A DNA stretch of 64,000 bases from Cinnamomum chago (GCA_038049695.1 CP142452.1:69507501-69571500); one strand, 5' to 3'. Counted from the first letter of the stretch, positions 12,536-27,200 are shown. The notes: generated by a model from the sequence alone, not told the origin. Translations and numbers: made by a program.

Positions 12536-13164
12536 AATGCCAGAATAGGTACTTGCAAAAAATTAGGCTCTCAACCAACCAGAATAAAAGAGATAAAAGA
12601 CATGTTGATGATGATGGCAATGGATTGAGGGATGTTTTCCTTTTGGTTCAGGTGAAGGTCATTCACATGTTTGTATCATGTTATCCCGTAATTTCACTTC
12701 CATAGATACCATTCGATTGAACATGACCATATACATTTCACAAGTCAAGCAAGGAAGCCCTTCTATGATCAATCTAAAGCTACACCATCCTTTCCTTTGA
12801 ATTAGCATTAAGTGGAATTTGACTTAGAATTAGCACGCAGCCAAATTTGACAGTCACCAAAGTTAAGTAGAGCCTGCAGTTGAATAGGATACATACTGCG
12901 TTCCATGGATATGTAAGGGACCAACACTTTCTCAGGATTTAATTTATAAGGTGAAGAGTGGCCAACCATCTAATAGGAACTCATCTCTAGCTCTTCATTT
13001 TTATTTGAGGTTTAAAAAAAAAGGCCCTTGTATTTCTGAAATCAGAAAAGATAACATCATCTAAGGTGGTTTTTTTTTTTTAATTCATTTGAAGGTAAAA
13101 GCTATGGCAACGTAGAGCCAACTAGCTGACTCTATGAGGATGGTTGCAAAAGAGATGCACATCC

Positions 13165-13465
13165 CCACTGAATTGAGAGATCATGTGAACGCAAAACTTG
13201 AGAAATAATGGGAGGCTTTAGGATTCAAGGGCTTTAGAAAAATAATTTTCTATATTGTTTGATGGCCCCACCAAGGAAAAGGATGAGGCTAAATAAGACA
13301 CCAATGGAAGTATAACCTATATGAGGATTTGGCTTAAGATAGGTCGAAATAGAAAGACGGAATTCATATATAGCTCGAAATAGAAAAACTGAATTCATAT
13401 ATACGAACCCCAACATAGTTGGACAACGCTTTTGATCATAATAACGATGATTGAAACCTTCCTAG
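13165..13465 (+). pseudogene. RTE LINE remnant with internal deletion
   Basis: RDHVNAKLEK-WEALGFKGFR near 13180-13240 matches the motif after the RT active site in this LINE family, and CCCCAACATAGTTGGACAAC with CTTTTGATCATAATAACG is its 3' tail. The part in between is missing. Confidence 0.65.
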
Positions 13466-14899
13466 CATGGTGTTGTAAAAAAATAACTGTTAGACCCTGT
13501 TAGAACTTAGCAAATCTCCTTAGCTCAAGTTAGGTGAGGCCCACCTAGCATGTGGGCCAAGAGAGGCATGATGATGGAAAGCTTGGATCAGGGAGGGAAT
13601 ATATCATATCTGGTTGATCAAATGATCCACTGTTAGTTTTAGATCTCAAAGTTTGATGGCTATACATTGTGTAAACTTCTTATGACTTGTACAAAATAGT
13701 GTGAATTGGAATCAGTTCCAATAAAGGGTCCGGGTGTGTGAATGAATTTGATTGATCAAAGGTGGCCCCCTAACATGAAAGCCCAAATGGAAGCCTCTTT
13801 AAAAAATGGGGGCACTTTTGGCAAAATCATTGTTCTGAGTCAGAACATTAGAGTTTTTCTTGAGGGCAAGTTGATCAAAACTATACAAAAGCCTAAAATG
13901 GAGCCTCTAAGGAAAAGGAGGCACTTTTGGCAAAATCATTGTCCGAGTCATTTGAGCTTTTGTCAGGGGGGGGGAAATAGTGTTTAGTACAGTGTGACTA
14001 TTAGTCAAGGGCGGATTTAGTAAAAAAATAAATTATAGGGGTCTTTTTGAGGTTGTGAGGAAATGAACGGATCTTTTTGTATAGAAACTCTTTTGATTTA
14101 GCACTTTCTGGTAAGAATGCATTCTTAAGAATCCTAGGAATGCAGAGCAAAGCCAAGGAAAATAAATCAATAAAAAGGGAATTTTATTTGTTCTCAACAA
14201 ATTTTGTTTGTTCCCAACATAAACAGAGCAGAAGTCGGAAAAAGAAAAAGAAAAGAAAAAATACACAAATAATAGAGTAACAGAGAAAATGAACTTGAAT
14301 AAGATTGACAAAAGATTAAGACCATTGGGGTAAAGACTAAGAAGAATTTTACGACTCAAAGCTGCAGTGCATATGCTAAGAAGAGAATTATGCAGTTTCT
14401 TGCGCCTTCATATTTTATGCTAGATAAGCCATGGTTAGATTCACAAATATTACTCTGATAGACCCCACAAAATTCCAAAGATAAGATTACTAGTCTCTCT
14501 TTGTTGCAACTTTTTCTTGGCTGCTACAGCATCCTAGAATCCAATTACTGGCCTTGATTGGCATTGGGGCCATCAAATCCAGGAGATTATTTGGCGTATT
14601 GTCCACCAAGCAACCATCAGATCAATGGTCTGGATCACTAACCATGAGTGCTATTGATATTCAGAGAGATTAGAGGCAACCTCCAGTACATTTTTAAGTG
14701 AAAACTTGCTATCCATTTGCTGAAACAAAGTCTACTGTTGGTCATTACGAAGACTTCAGAGTCATTCCATAAAACAAAAGATAAATAAAACTTAACTGAA
14801 ATCTAATCACATCTTGGAATTCACATTAAATCATCCAATCTAAGATAGGGGCAGCAAAGTATTTCTCTGAATGAACCATTCTGTTATATAAAAAAACAA

Positions 14900-15207
14900 A
14901 TGCTACAAAACTTGTTATCAATTCAGGTCTGCAGTTTTCCTGACAGATGATTGGACATTAGAAGCTATGAACTTTTGAAATTACAATCTATTTCCAACAA
15001 ATAAATTGATATGCCACCCTCTAATTGCCAATTTACATCATTTGCAATTCAATTGGCAGAAAAATTATCAAATATGATACAGAGGATATAGGAAGATACC
15101 AGTATGTATAAAAGGGCCCAAAAGAAAACAGGGAAGAATGGAAGTCAACTGGCACTTGCAACAAGAATTCTGTGGTGAAATTATGTAACAGAAATGAATT
15201 CATCTGG
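14900..15207 (-). other. Probable 3' untranslated region of the zinc-finger gene
   Basis: AT-rich sequence after the TAG at 15208-15210. No clear polyadenylation signal was seen; the lower limit is a guess. Confidence 0.35.
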
Positions 15208-15233
15208 CTACTGGACTGTCCCCAGGGTTGTCC
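15208..15233 (-). CDS. Terminal coding exon 11, 26 nt with stop
   Basis: The acceptor GGTCATGCAG is followed by 26 nt encoding (G)TTLGTVQ and TAG. It fits the exon 10 phase and the TPLGT-Q tail that I recall for homologues. It lies 5.8 kb from exon 10, so it is easily lost. The 3' untranslated region continues below 15208, probably to about 15.0-14.9 kb; no canonical AATAAA is seen. Confidence 0.72.
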
Positions 15234-18200
15234 CTGCATGACCAGGGAGTGCTCGCACATTTAGAAAAACAAAATATTAACCCTATGAAAAAGATTATAT
15301 GAGGAGAAAAAAGGACAAAAGGGAAAAGATTAAATTAGAATATGGAAACCTCTCTTTATTAGCACTATATTCTTTTATAGTAACTCAAATCTAAAACCAT
15401 CTATATCTGAAAATGATACCCAAGGCCAAGAAAAAATTGGATCGTGCATGCATGCAAACTCCTCAATGGGACATTCATTTCCCTGCATGTTTGACGCCAT
15501 AAATGTGGATGCATCATGATTGAAGACATTTACGTATGTATAAGGTTATGCCAAGAACCACAGATGCACACATGTTTTTCATATACATGAAGCAAGGTTA
15601 TGTATAAGGTTATATGCCAAGAAACACTGATGTACACATGTTTTACACATACATGAAGCAAGGTTATGTATAAGGTTATGCCAAGAACCACAGGTGCACA
15701 CAAGCTTTTCATATACATGAAGCAAGGGACAATATTCGATGTGTAGGAAACTATGATTAAGCATGGATTTGTAGTAGACATGTTTGTTTTGTAAGTGTAG
15801 CTAGTTGTATGCAGTACAGATGACAAGTGCAGAAACTGCATTATGTTGGGGATAATCTGGATGCACACTCATACTGTACGTAATTTGGAATAAGCAACTG
15901 GTAAGATCCATTTGGTCTTCTATTTGGCCAAGAAAATACTATAACCAAATTAAAAAAAGTGTCATTTTGTAGTAGCTGCATTACAAAGGTCGAACCATAA
16001 ACAGGTAGAAGGGGTATCCAAGTCGCTGCCATTTCCAAAACATCCTAAGAATTGGAGATCAGAAAACTTGAAAGGAGTTCGACAAGCACATCTATGAAGG
16101 AGAAGGAAGTAACACAACTAAATCGGTCAACATAGGAAAGAACAAAACCAGAGAACAGTCATGCCTCATCTACAAACATTAGATCTCAAGAGCAGAGTTT
16201 GAAACATCGGACTCCCTGACAAGGACATGGTCAAGTCTAGTCAAGTCAGATAGACTCATCCAAGTCAAATGAAACTCAGCCAAGTCGGGCGAGACTCGAT
16301 TTGGGCCCCATTTTTGCCCCCAAAAAACTCTGAAGAAAATCTTTAAAAAATAAAAACGGCATCCCACAGTGGATTGATCATATAAGAGAAAGTCTGGATT
16401 TCCTGTTTCCACCACACAAGTCATGATCCAAATCAAGCCCCTTTTCATCTTTATATTCGAAGAATGTTTTGTCTTGATTCATCTCCCATCCATATCATTC
16501 ATTCCAACAGATGAATAAAACAACCACACGATAAAATTTAGAGAGCGAGGGCAATAAAGGATGAGGGTTTCAGGGATTTGGGAAGTGGAAAGGGTAGAAG
16601 TTGGGAAAGGGAGTTGAGTGGGAACGTGAAGTGAAGAGGATGGGAAGTGAAGGGGATTGGGATGTAAAGCTGGTGAAGTGGAAGGGTTTGATGGAGTTGG
16701 TAAAGGGAGTTGAGTTGGAAATAGGAAGTGGAAGAGGTTGGGAAGTGAAGGGGGTTGGAAATGGGGATATAGAGGTTGGGAAGGGGAAGGATTGAAGAAA
16801 TTGGGAAAGCGAAGTGGAAGGAGTTGGGATTTGGGAAAGGGAATTGAAATGGAAGTGGAAGAGGTTGGGAACCACAAAGTAAAGAAAGCATCGTTCAGTG
16901 GCCGCATTATCGGCCGTAGTGGTTGAGGCCGCTACACTACTTTGAAAATAACGGCACTACGGTCTAAAACAGTAAAACCTAATAAAGCCCAAGGGAAATT
17001 CTGAACGCACCGTGGGTTTTTCTAAACACACTTTTTTAAAAAAGAAAACTTACAGATGATTAAAATACCCATAAGTTCGTGCATTTCACACCCGTGCACA
17101 TGATATATGCACGGGGTTTCCCGGCCCTGCACCTCTTTATGTGCACGGGGTTTCATAGCCGTGCACCTCTTTAAGTGCATAGCTCTGAAACTCCGTGCAC
17201 CCCACCAGCGAGCGATACACGCAAAAAAAGAAGAGAAGATGGTTGCTGGTGATAGTGGGGCAGAGAGGGGAGCTTGCAGATGATGGGGCGGCCATCGAGG
17301 TTCAGTCGTAGCAGGTGGCAGGGGAAGAGAAGAGGAGAAGATAATAAGAGAATAGGCAAAGAAACCGCTTAGCTCACTGGAGGGAGAAGAGGGGAGCTCG
17401 CCGGTGATGGTGGGGCAGAGAGGGGAGATGGTCGTCGGTGATGGGGCGGCCATCAGGGTTCGGTCATAGCAAGTGGGAGGGGAAGAGAAGAGGAGAAGAG
17501 AGTAGAGGAGAGGAAAGGAAATAAGAGAAGAGGGTGTTTTGGGTATTATTGGGAAAGTGGGTGTGCTCAGCAAAACATGTGGGTACAAATAGAATTTCCC
17601 AAAGCCAAATAGTTTTAATTTAAAAGATTGTTTTTCCTATATTTTCTCCTCAATATCCTTTCCTAAATCTCGACCTTCATATGGAATTGATTGCTACACA
17701 AAATTCGAGTGCTTTTGACAGCTTAAAAAATTCAAACTGCTATGGCTACTAGCCGCTACACCCACCACAACCGCTGTTTTGATCCTTGAAAAAGAGAGCC
17801 ACGCAACCACTTTAGATATGACTTATCTGAGTCTAAATTGATCCGACTTGGTAGTGATCGAGTCTGAGACACTTGGACAAGTTTTCAAACACTGCTCTAA
17901 AGTCCCTTGGAGTCCGTTTGCAAAGAAAAAAGAATCTCTGATTTCACATAGATTCAAAACCTCTTTTCTTAATCTGGTTATATGAGCTGGTTGTCAACTC
18001 CTTTTCAACAAACTAAACTTCTGTTGAAAGATAACCATTGCCTTTCAAGATTTCAGATGATCACTGCCTTTCCATATTTCAAGCTTCCCATCCCACTTCT
18101 CTATCTAAAGGAGTCGTCTAATTTTTCTCAACCTAAATGCTTATAGAAGGTGATAATCAAAGTTCCCCCCCTTCTCGCCAACACACTCATGTTTGATTGG

Positions 18201-21200
18201 TGTTGACACGTTAGTTTCACTCACATGCCCAGGGATCGATCCCTGTCTCCCAAGTTTAAAGTTTCACTCTTGACCAATAGACCAACCTACCGTGCTCATA
18301 TCCAAGATATCCAAGGATTTGAAATATTAAAATCCTCCTGCAGAATTAGATCAGGGCTTTGTTAACACAAATCAATCACATGCATAACATATTGATCTAC
18401 ATTTTTTTCTTTGAAAGAGACCTTTATCCATATTTTTTAACCATGAGAACACGGAAAACACCTCTCATTTCCAGGACAACCATTCCCTGGGAGATAAAAT
18501 TATCCCTTTCATTCATAATTTGAAGGGTAACAGCCATAGTTGTTACTTCCTGAGTGTAGTGTTTTGAAAGGCATGAGGCAGAGGCCATGAAGCACTCAGA
18601 ACTCTGATACGGAGAGGCCATATTATGATTTTCTAAGTTTTAGTAATAAAAACTAGGAGTTTTATTGAAAGATAAAAAATATCTTTTTGAAAAATAAGAA
18701 AACAAAAGACAGAACTCTGTGTGTGTGTGAAAGTTTATTATATTATATTAGAATATAGAAAAGACGCCACAAAATTGTACAATATAAGAGTCATATACTG
18801 AACCAAAAAGGACCTAAAGCTAAGAAAAATAAAGTAGGGCCAGAACAAGACATCGCACGCCTATACACACCTAAGAACAACCCAGAACCTCAAGAATTAG
18901 TGGTTCACCAGAGAAATAATCAAGCTTGGCTTCCCAATTCCTTCTTTCACTAGACAATCTGTCTCACCATTGGTGCTATGATCAATATGAAGAAAGAAAG
19001 CACTCTGTCTTCTACCAATGTCCTACACTTCAAAAATATCCACCAATCAGCACGTTGGAGTAGCCTTGCCTGAAGCCCATTCAATGGTACAACATGAGTC
19101 TCCTTTAGCCCTCAAATTATAAATGTTGAGACAATTAGCTTCCCTGGGAACAGTCAAGAGGGCTAAAAGCTCAGCTTTAGAAACTAAATGAAGCCAGCTG
19201 GGCCAGAATAGGAAAGGAGGCTGGAACAATCACTATCACGCACCAAACAGCCCAGACAAGCTATATCTGGATTACTGATTGCACTTCCGTCAAAATTTAG
19301 CTTGTCAACACCAAACAAAGGGGGATCCATTTACGGGAGATGTGCAATTTTGCCTGGTTGGAAAAATCCACCTCTTTCCAGTTTTGAAAAATAGGAGCCA
19401 AAGAGATACTTCTAAATTGCAATAAGGGAGTAGTCCACAAAGCCACATCCTCACTCTTTCCACCAAGTGCCAGTAGTCGAAAGACCTACCCCCGAAGCAA
19501 CACTCATTCATTTCTTTCCAAATTGTCCAAATCATAGCCGAGAATGACACCTTCCACAAAATCCTCCCTCTTTGTAGCCCCTAGCCCCACTCTCATCCTC
19601 CAAGACTCACACAATTGAGCTTGAGAGTTCAGGAGAGGCCCATGGCAGCCAAACCAATCTAGGATAGCTTTCCACAACAATTGGGCACCAAATGATCAAC
19701 TGATTCTGCTGCCGCTAAACACATAGGACATGCATGAATAATTTAAAAAAAAAAAACTTATTTTTGTCACCACTTCAGGAAATGAACCTTTTCTACAGCC
19801 ATTGGTAAACTAAGAGATGGAGTTGAATGAAGTTGCATGATTATTGATTGAAGTTGGGAAAACAAATGAACATCCTAATCTCTTGTTACTCAAAATGACC
19901 ATCCTCCGTGAAAAAGGAGAGCTAGAGGTGCTAAAACATAGGAAAAGGAAGGCTAGCGCTTTCTTACAGAGAACTACAACTTAAGGGTAACAAATGCCCA
20001 GAAAGGTACAATCCCCAAAATAGAGAAACTTAAATTCACAATGACTATTTACTTAAGTCCATCGTTTCAAGGACGTCAGTGTATGACGCATAGAATACAC
20101 CCCTCAAAAGACCTCACTCAATCACTAGTCAAAGAAAAGATAAGAATTAGAGGTGCCAAAACATTGGTAAAGGATGATCAGTCCTTGCCTACAAGGCACT
20201 ACAACTAAGGGCAACAGATGTCCATGTAAGAATACAAAAGCAGTGAATCACAAATCCCTAATAATAGGACTTAACATACAATTGACTATTTAGCTTATGC
20301 CCATACTTCCAACATCCAACACCAAGTCATTTAATTGATATGGTCTGCCTGGTGTTCAAGATCAAACATGTAAATGTTACGTTTGATATGCACCCATCAA
20401 ATAATGTGAACACGTTGTATGAAAATGTGTTGTTCTACATGTATCTGTTTCAAAGTACAAAGATTTGAACAGTGTGTTTTCTATTTCTTGCATATTGCAC
20501 ATGACTGATATGTACAAGAGTTTAAATATCTAAGCATGAAATTACATGTACATCAATTGACATGCATCAATATCAATCTACTTGAATCTGTCTGTGTTAC
20601 AGTATGCATGCCTACCTGATTTAACACTTAAGTATTTCAAATTAAAAAAATTATTGACCATGCTGTGTGTGACTCGAGTCATGATGCTGCTAAACAGCAA
20701 AGACTCAAACTGACATTGGTAAGAAAAAGGTGAAAGCTGTATGCCATTGAGAACAATATCCTTCTACTCTGGTGGACTCATTTATGGATCAAAAGATACT
20801 TCTGAAACAAAAAGGAAAAGACCAAAAAAAATTTTAACAGCAAAAGGTCAAGCCAGACAACTATACATCATGCACAAGAATGGCGCAGGATGTACCATCT
20901 CTGGCTAGCCTCATTGCCACCCGGTAAAGTATGCGTAAAAAACAAGACAGCAGGAAAAAGATATGGAATAGATTTCCTCAATCCAGTCCACAAGTGGATG
21001 CAAGGTAGCAGCTGAGCCCCAATGAATTGCCAAGCCACATATGAAGAGATAATGAAAACAGTAATTAACTACCTGAGTTTCCAGGAAAAGAATAGGGTGT
21101 TGAATTGTATCTTGTTCTCATCATCCCTGTTGGAGCAGTATCAATAGATAGGACAGGTCTTGAAATCTTGTTATCCAGAAACTGGTTCACAAGTGATGAT

Positions 21201-24200
21201 GGATTTACTCCTGTTGCTCCCAAGCTTACGTCTGAGCTTTGAGCTAGTATTTGATCAGGTTTTTGCAAGACATGCAAAGAATATGCATTTTTCTGTTTTC
21301 CAAGTGTAAAATAAAGGAAGCAGATCAATTGTAAGACCTGATCAATAACTCTTGTAAAGGCAGCAGCATGCAGATATACATTGACACCTGATAGGGTTAA
21401 AAAAAGGGAAAACAAAAGCCACACACAGCTTGTGTCTCTCTTCCCTACAAACATTCTGAACATTGAACCACCTGGGAAAAGCATTCTAAGTTTAGCTAAG
21501 TGTGCGTGAAGCGATTGAGGTGATAGACCAAATTTGTGTGTACAGAAAAGCTAACATGGGCACTTGAAGTTGCCATCTGTTCCAGCAAACAAAAGTCCAG
21601 ACCTACTTACATGACTTGTAAAGCATGACTAAACACTGGTTTGCATGGAACATGATGTCCAACAACTTAATCTGATTCTGATTATCACTGGATGATGATC
21701 TTATGGAAATATTTTGAAGCCATGGAGGAGTTCATAGCAATAGAATGTTGGAGACAATAGTTGCTGGCAGTATCACTCCCATGGGGTTAAAGCAGAGGCA
21801 ATTCTACTGTGAGATTGTGAGGTGTGTGGAGATTCTGGCATCAAGGCATGCTTCTATACAAAACCATTAGCAAAATCAATTCTTATTCAGATTGAAATAG
21901 AAAACACACCTTACATATCTTGGAGGTAATGGAGATAATGGAAGGGGGTTGGTGTTCTTGATTAGTCGATGCATTTTTTTTTTTGTATATTATGATGAGT
22001 GACTGGCGCCTGTTGGGCTTGGTAGTCTTTGTATTCTTTTCCATTAACATTAGAAAAAATATCTATTGCACATCATTTTTGGGAACCTTTTTTTTAAAAG
22101 CGGCTCTAGGAACAAAATAATCATTAGATGAAACCATGAGTTGGGATCCAAAAAGGCACTTGCATGTCTCCTCTTGTCCGTTTCCTAAGGGTCTGTCTGT
22201 GCAGATGCCATGGAAGCATAAAATCCACAGCAGTGTAATTCCAAACTATCAAATAGGAAAACGAACAACCTCGCCGCCGCAGAAAAGAACCTAGCTTTTC
22301 GCCCTTTTCATTGCGGTTGCACCAAACGACCTCTATTATTCATGCGTCGAAACGCAAGGCAAATCTGCTCCACTTCCGCGGAAATGGGGCTTCCACAAAC
22401 GCGTCCTAAAAATTAAGAGATAGGGGGATTTCAGTTACCTATTTTAAAACTTTTAGATACCACTTACCTTTTAAAGAGTCTTAGTTTGTTAAGTTATTTA
22501 ACTTCATTTAAAAGAAACAACGGCAGAGACTAGCCTTTTAGTTTCAATGGACAGGATTAGAATCAACTCATTATGGCATAGGCCATTTGGCAATGGCAGA
22601 AATTGGAGTTAACTGAATAAATCATTTATGCATGAAAGACTCTTCATTTGTTTCTTTGTAAAACTTGGTCTGAGACCTATTTCTTTGGCATAGATTCAAA
22701 GGCAGGTGTGAGGCTGAATCTTCCAACTTAATCTCATTATCCTTTCTTTGTCATCATTACTAATGTGGCATTTTGGTCTATAATGCAATTCGAAGAGGTC
22801 ATCTGCTGCTTCATTTTTTTTTTTTTGGGCAGAAACTTTATCAGGTTAGTACAGTCATATGAAGTCTTACCCATTAATCACAAAATCAGAAAGCAGTCCT
22901 ACGGCGGTAGCAAATCAAAGCAAGGACTTTAAGATATGTTTCTTAACATTGGAATATGTGATTCTTTTTTTTTTCTTTTTTTATGACGAGGGTATCCCCG
23001 TGGCATTGATTTTATTTTATGAACTCTGTCTATTGCCAGCTGGTTAAAGGGTCAGTTGAGTGCAACGGCCTAGTTACTCCAACCTTATAATTATTTTTTA
23101 TATGATTTTCATCAATTGGTATCAAAGCAAGTATGCCCGAAGGCTGATGTTGGGGCAAAAAGAATGCCACCTAAGTCAGCCACACAAGAAGAACCAGTTG
23201 GACATTGTAAGAACAGGCATGGAGAACTACACTATGATCACAGCCTTCTAAGAGGTAATCAAGACCAACAGTTTGATTATGATTGGGAGAGGAACTTTGA
23301 TCGTTAGAAGAACCTTGGCTGAGGAGACTATTATCGTAAATTTGATGGTTGCCTACGACGTGATTTTGACCCTGATCATGATGGGCCAAGTTAGGAGTGA
23401 TTTCTGAATCAAAATGGATGAACACCGATGAGTTCCCCGATTGTCAATTGGGTCAAGAAAATTCTATAGTCGGATGAACACTGATGAATTTCTTGATTCC
23501 TTCATTTGGATTGTGGGTACTGGTTCATCCAAGTTACCCGAAGAGCACTTGTTCATGGAAGCCTTACCATCATCAAGGAAGCAGACTACGAACTCGGTGG
23601 CCGCCTATACTAGAGCTGAGGTGTCTTATTGTAATAAGGAATATGTTGTACCTTTATGTGCGGTATCTTGTACCTTAGGCTCATTATGATGTATAGACTT
23701 CAGCAAAAGTTGTAATGTCCATCATGATGTGTAATAAGTCTATATGTGTCATGTCTATTGTAATGGTATGGAAGAAATGAGTCAATTCTGGTATCCATAT
23801 ATCCCCCAATGGGGATCCTAGTAATGTGTGTGTGTGTGTGTATAACCATATATATAATGGGACATTGAACATTTTGTGATCATGCAAGGGCATTCCTCAC
23901 CATAAGTGATGCATTGCAGCATTGCCCGATTATTGTGGAAAGTAGGCAGGGGTCTTGCAATAATCTTGACAAGTGTGGGTAAAGAAGTTAGTTTAGAAGA
24001 AGAGGATTCAACTTGCTACTCGAAATATAGGAACTTTGACAAGCAAGAGAATGAGAAGTTGAAAGATAGAATGAAAAGAAGAGCTAACGCAGGTTGTATG
24101 GACAAAAAAAAAATTTGGTAGAGAAGGGGATAAGCAAAGGGGCTTGTTGATTGCTACGGAGTCCGCTACACAAGAAAGAAAAATGCCAGAAATGGAGTAG

Positions 24201-27200
24201 GAATAGTAGTAAATAGGGATTTGATAGAAAAGATGTGGAGGGAGGAGGGTAAAGAGATTGAGTGATAGACATATAGCGATTAAACTAATGTTAGAGGAAG
24301 CTAAAATTCATATCATTATTCATTGAGTCTATGGCCAAGTAAGATCAGATGAAAATGTTAAAGAGATTTTTTTTTAAATCGTAATTAAGAGAGTTTTGGG
24401 AGCTGATGGATGGTTGATGAGAAATTCCAATTAGCGAAAAAAATTTCCTAAAATGGGACTAAAATGGGCATGTAGGAAAAGATAATAAGGGTACGAGAGA
24501 GCACATGGAGGACAAACATTTTGGAGAAAGAAATAAGTTGGAAGGCACAAACTCGAAATCTGCGTTGGCATCTAACCTTGTAATAGCAAACACCTACTTT
24601 AAAAAGGGAGATGAGCATTTGATTACTTACAAGAATGGAACTACTAGGAGTCAGATAGGCTTTCTTCTACTTAGAAAACATGGCCAACTAGCTTCTAAAG
24701 ACTGTAAGATTATTCCTATAAAGAATTTGCCCACACAACATGGAATAGTAGTTTTAATATTGACATTGAAAGTAGAAAGAGGGGTAGTAAATAAAATGTT
24801 CCCTAAAACAATGCGGGGGATATGAAAGGGGAAAGGGAAACAGCATTTAAGTACAAAGTTATCAACGGGGAGAATGAAATTTGGAGGAAGAAACTACGAT
24901 GATCCAAATGGTTGAATGTATTAGAATGGTTATAAAATGAGGTGTTTGAAGAGTAGAAATGTAAAAGATGCTTTGGTAACAAAACCTAATGATGGTGTAT
25001 AGACATTCAGGAAATCGTTTGAGAGAAAATACATTGCCACGAACTTGGACAAGTGAAAAGGAATATGGGAAATTATAAAATATATAAGAAGGCATAGAAA
25101 AAAGTTTTGAAAGCAAGTGCTACAAAGCCCAAACCATTTGATGGCCTATATAATAAGTTTAGAACAAGAAAAAGAGAGATTTTCAAGGAATGATGAAAAA
25201 GAAAAGTAGGGATTTAGATTATGTTAGATGTATCAAAAGTGACGATCAAAAGGCTTTAATGAAAAACGTTGATATTAAAGAAAAATGGAGACAATATTTT
25301 AATTAACTTTTAAATGAAGAATCTATATGCTTTAGAACGAGAGAGGATACTTCGTTGTAGGACATCTGATGCTGAGCAAGGTACCAGATGCGGGGTGGGC
25401 AGAGATGGAGGGTGGAAGGAATAGGTCAAGCATTCACCTGAAAATTGGCGTCATGCCAAACTCCCCATCACGGGTGAGGAAGAAGAGAGAACTCCAGGAA
25501 ACCCAAAAGCACTCTATAAAATTTTCATTCTATCATTCACCGTATAGCCATGGGGAGAAAACATAACCCTAAACTAATATGAACCATCCAAACACATTGA
25601 TGGTCAGGATTAGAACATTTGAATTTAAAAAGACTTAAACCACAAAATAAATTAAAGTAACTCCAAATAACATAAAAATAGCATAAAATGAATGGGCTGG
25701 GCGCTTGGGCCCATTGGCAAGCCAACCCATGGGGACTACGGGTCTGTCCGGCATAAGTGAATAAAGCATAAGCAAGAATAAAGACTAGAAAGGCTATGGG
25801 GTAATATGGCATTTCGGTAGAGGCTTTGAAATGCTTACAATAAACTGGATGGGTTTAGTTAACTAAGCACTTCATTAAGCTATCAAAGATGGAAAATGTC
25901 GGACGAATAGAGATGAAGTGTTGTTGTACCTATAGTAGGCTCTCTGCCTACAAAGCTAAATGTGAGTTTTTGGAAAATAGTTGTGGCCTGTGACTTGCCA
26001 AAATTGAAAAGAAAAGAATATCATGAAGAAACTGGTTGGTTTTTTTTTTTCCCCCTTTTTTCTCCTTTTTTCTATTTTTTTGGCTAGGCCTACTCTCATG
26101 GACATGCACTTTCGTCATTTCTCAATGACCCTAGCAAGTGAATATGCAAGACTAGACTACATCCAAGTCCCAAAAAACTCCATTTGAGAAAGAGAATTCA
26201 TCAAGTTCAAGTGCCTTAGCCCTAAGATAAAAGGATCATTGGTTAGTGGTAATTTAAAGAATAGTTATTTAAGGGCTTTTAAACAAAGTCCAAGGCAAGT
26301 TAGGTGCTAGCGCTTGGTTGGATCAGACAAAACCAAGGAAATATTCAAAACCGCACTAATTATTGTAGGATTAAAATTAGGAGTTAAACTATGAAAGTAT
26401 GGAGAAATCAATGGCGCAAAGATTTGGGAAAAAGACCAAGGAGATCAGTTATGGAAGTTATTTTCTCACTTAAAAAATTAACGAAAAAATAGTGAGAGGA
26501 AAAATCTTCATATGGTCTTCATTAATCTAGAAAAGGCCTAGATAGGAAACCTAGAGATTTGATTTGGTAGGTTTTAGATAAAAGGAGGGTCCTAAGAGGT
26601 TATATTGATATCATTAAAGACATGAGGGAGCATTAACAAGCATGAGAACTACCTATGGAGATATTATGGGTGAGTTTGTGTCATGGGTGTGACACCCCAA
26701 TCTCCCTGGGCAATCCCTTGAGGCAAGACCAGATCAAGTGCTCTTATGAGCGAAGAAAGGGGAATCCGCAAGGGTAAGGATGAAGTGGTTTGGAAGCATC
26801 GTTAGGCTTTGTCCAAGTTCCACATCGGAAATATCCAAGACCAAACCCTGGCCTAATAAGTCAAACCCAGTCTTAACTTAACATGGCGCGTTTTAAAGTC
26901 ATGCGGCCCCGGATCCCATAAGAACTCCAACGTTAAGCATGCTCGGGCGGGAACAGTACTAGGATGGGTGACCACCTAGGAAGTCCCTACACGCGCACAT
27001 GAGCCAAAGTAGACAATATCATACTGAATTGAGCAGGGTTGTGACAATGGGTTTGCATCGGGGTTAGCTTTGAGCCCTAATCTTTTTGCATTAGTTATGA
27101 ACAAGCTAATTGCTCATATTTAACAGGAAGTACCGTAATGTATGTTGTTTGTAGATGATATAGTGGTGGCGGATGAATTAAGAGATGGTGCAAATGCAAA

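Noticed and set aside
15541-15728. CRISPR-like array of three repeats
   Set aside because: Units are contiguous with no spacers, and the genome is a plant's.
16479-16907. Long Pro/Ser/Phe-rich open frames on the minus strand
   Set aside because: They are translations of the C-poor minisatellite; three overlapping frames are all open for that reason.
17022-17588. 188-codon minus-strand frame as a gene
   Set aside because: It spans almost exactly the Mutator-like element including its ends, is Pro/Ser low complexity and has no homologue I recognise.
19305-19559. Open frame with IWKEMNE motif as a host gene
   Set aside because: The motif is the C-terminal part of L1 LINE polyproteins and neighbouring blocks in other frames complete the LINE order.
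26904-26997. A 5S rRNA gene
   Set aside because: Both 5S ends are missing and it sits inside an LTR with TGT...ACA ends and target duplications.
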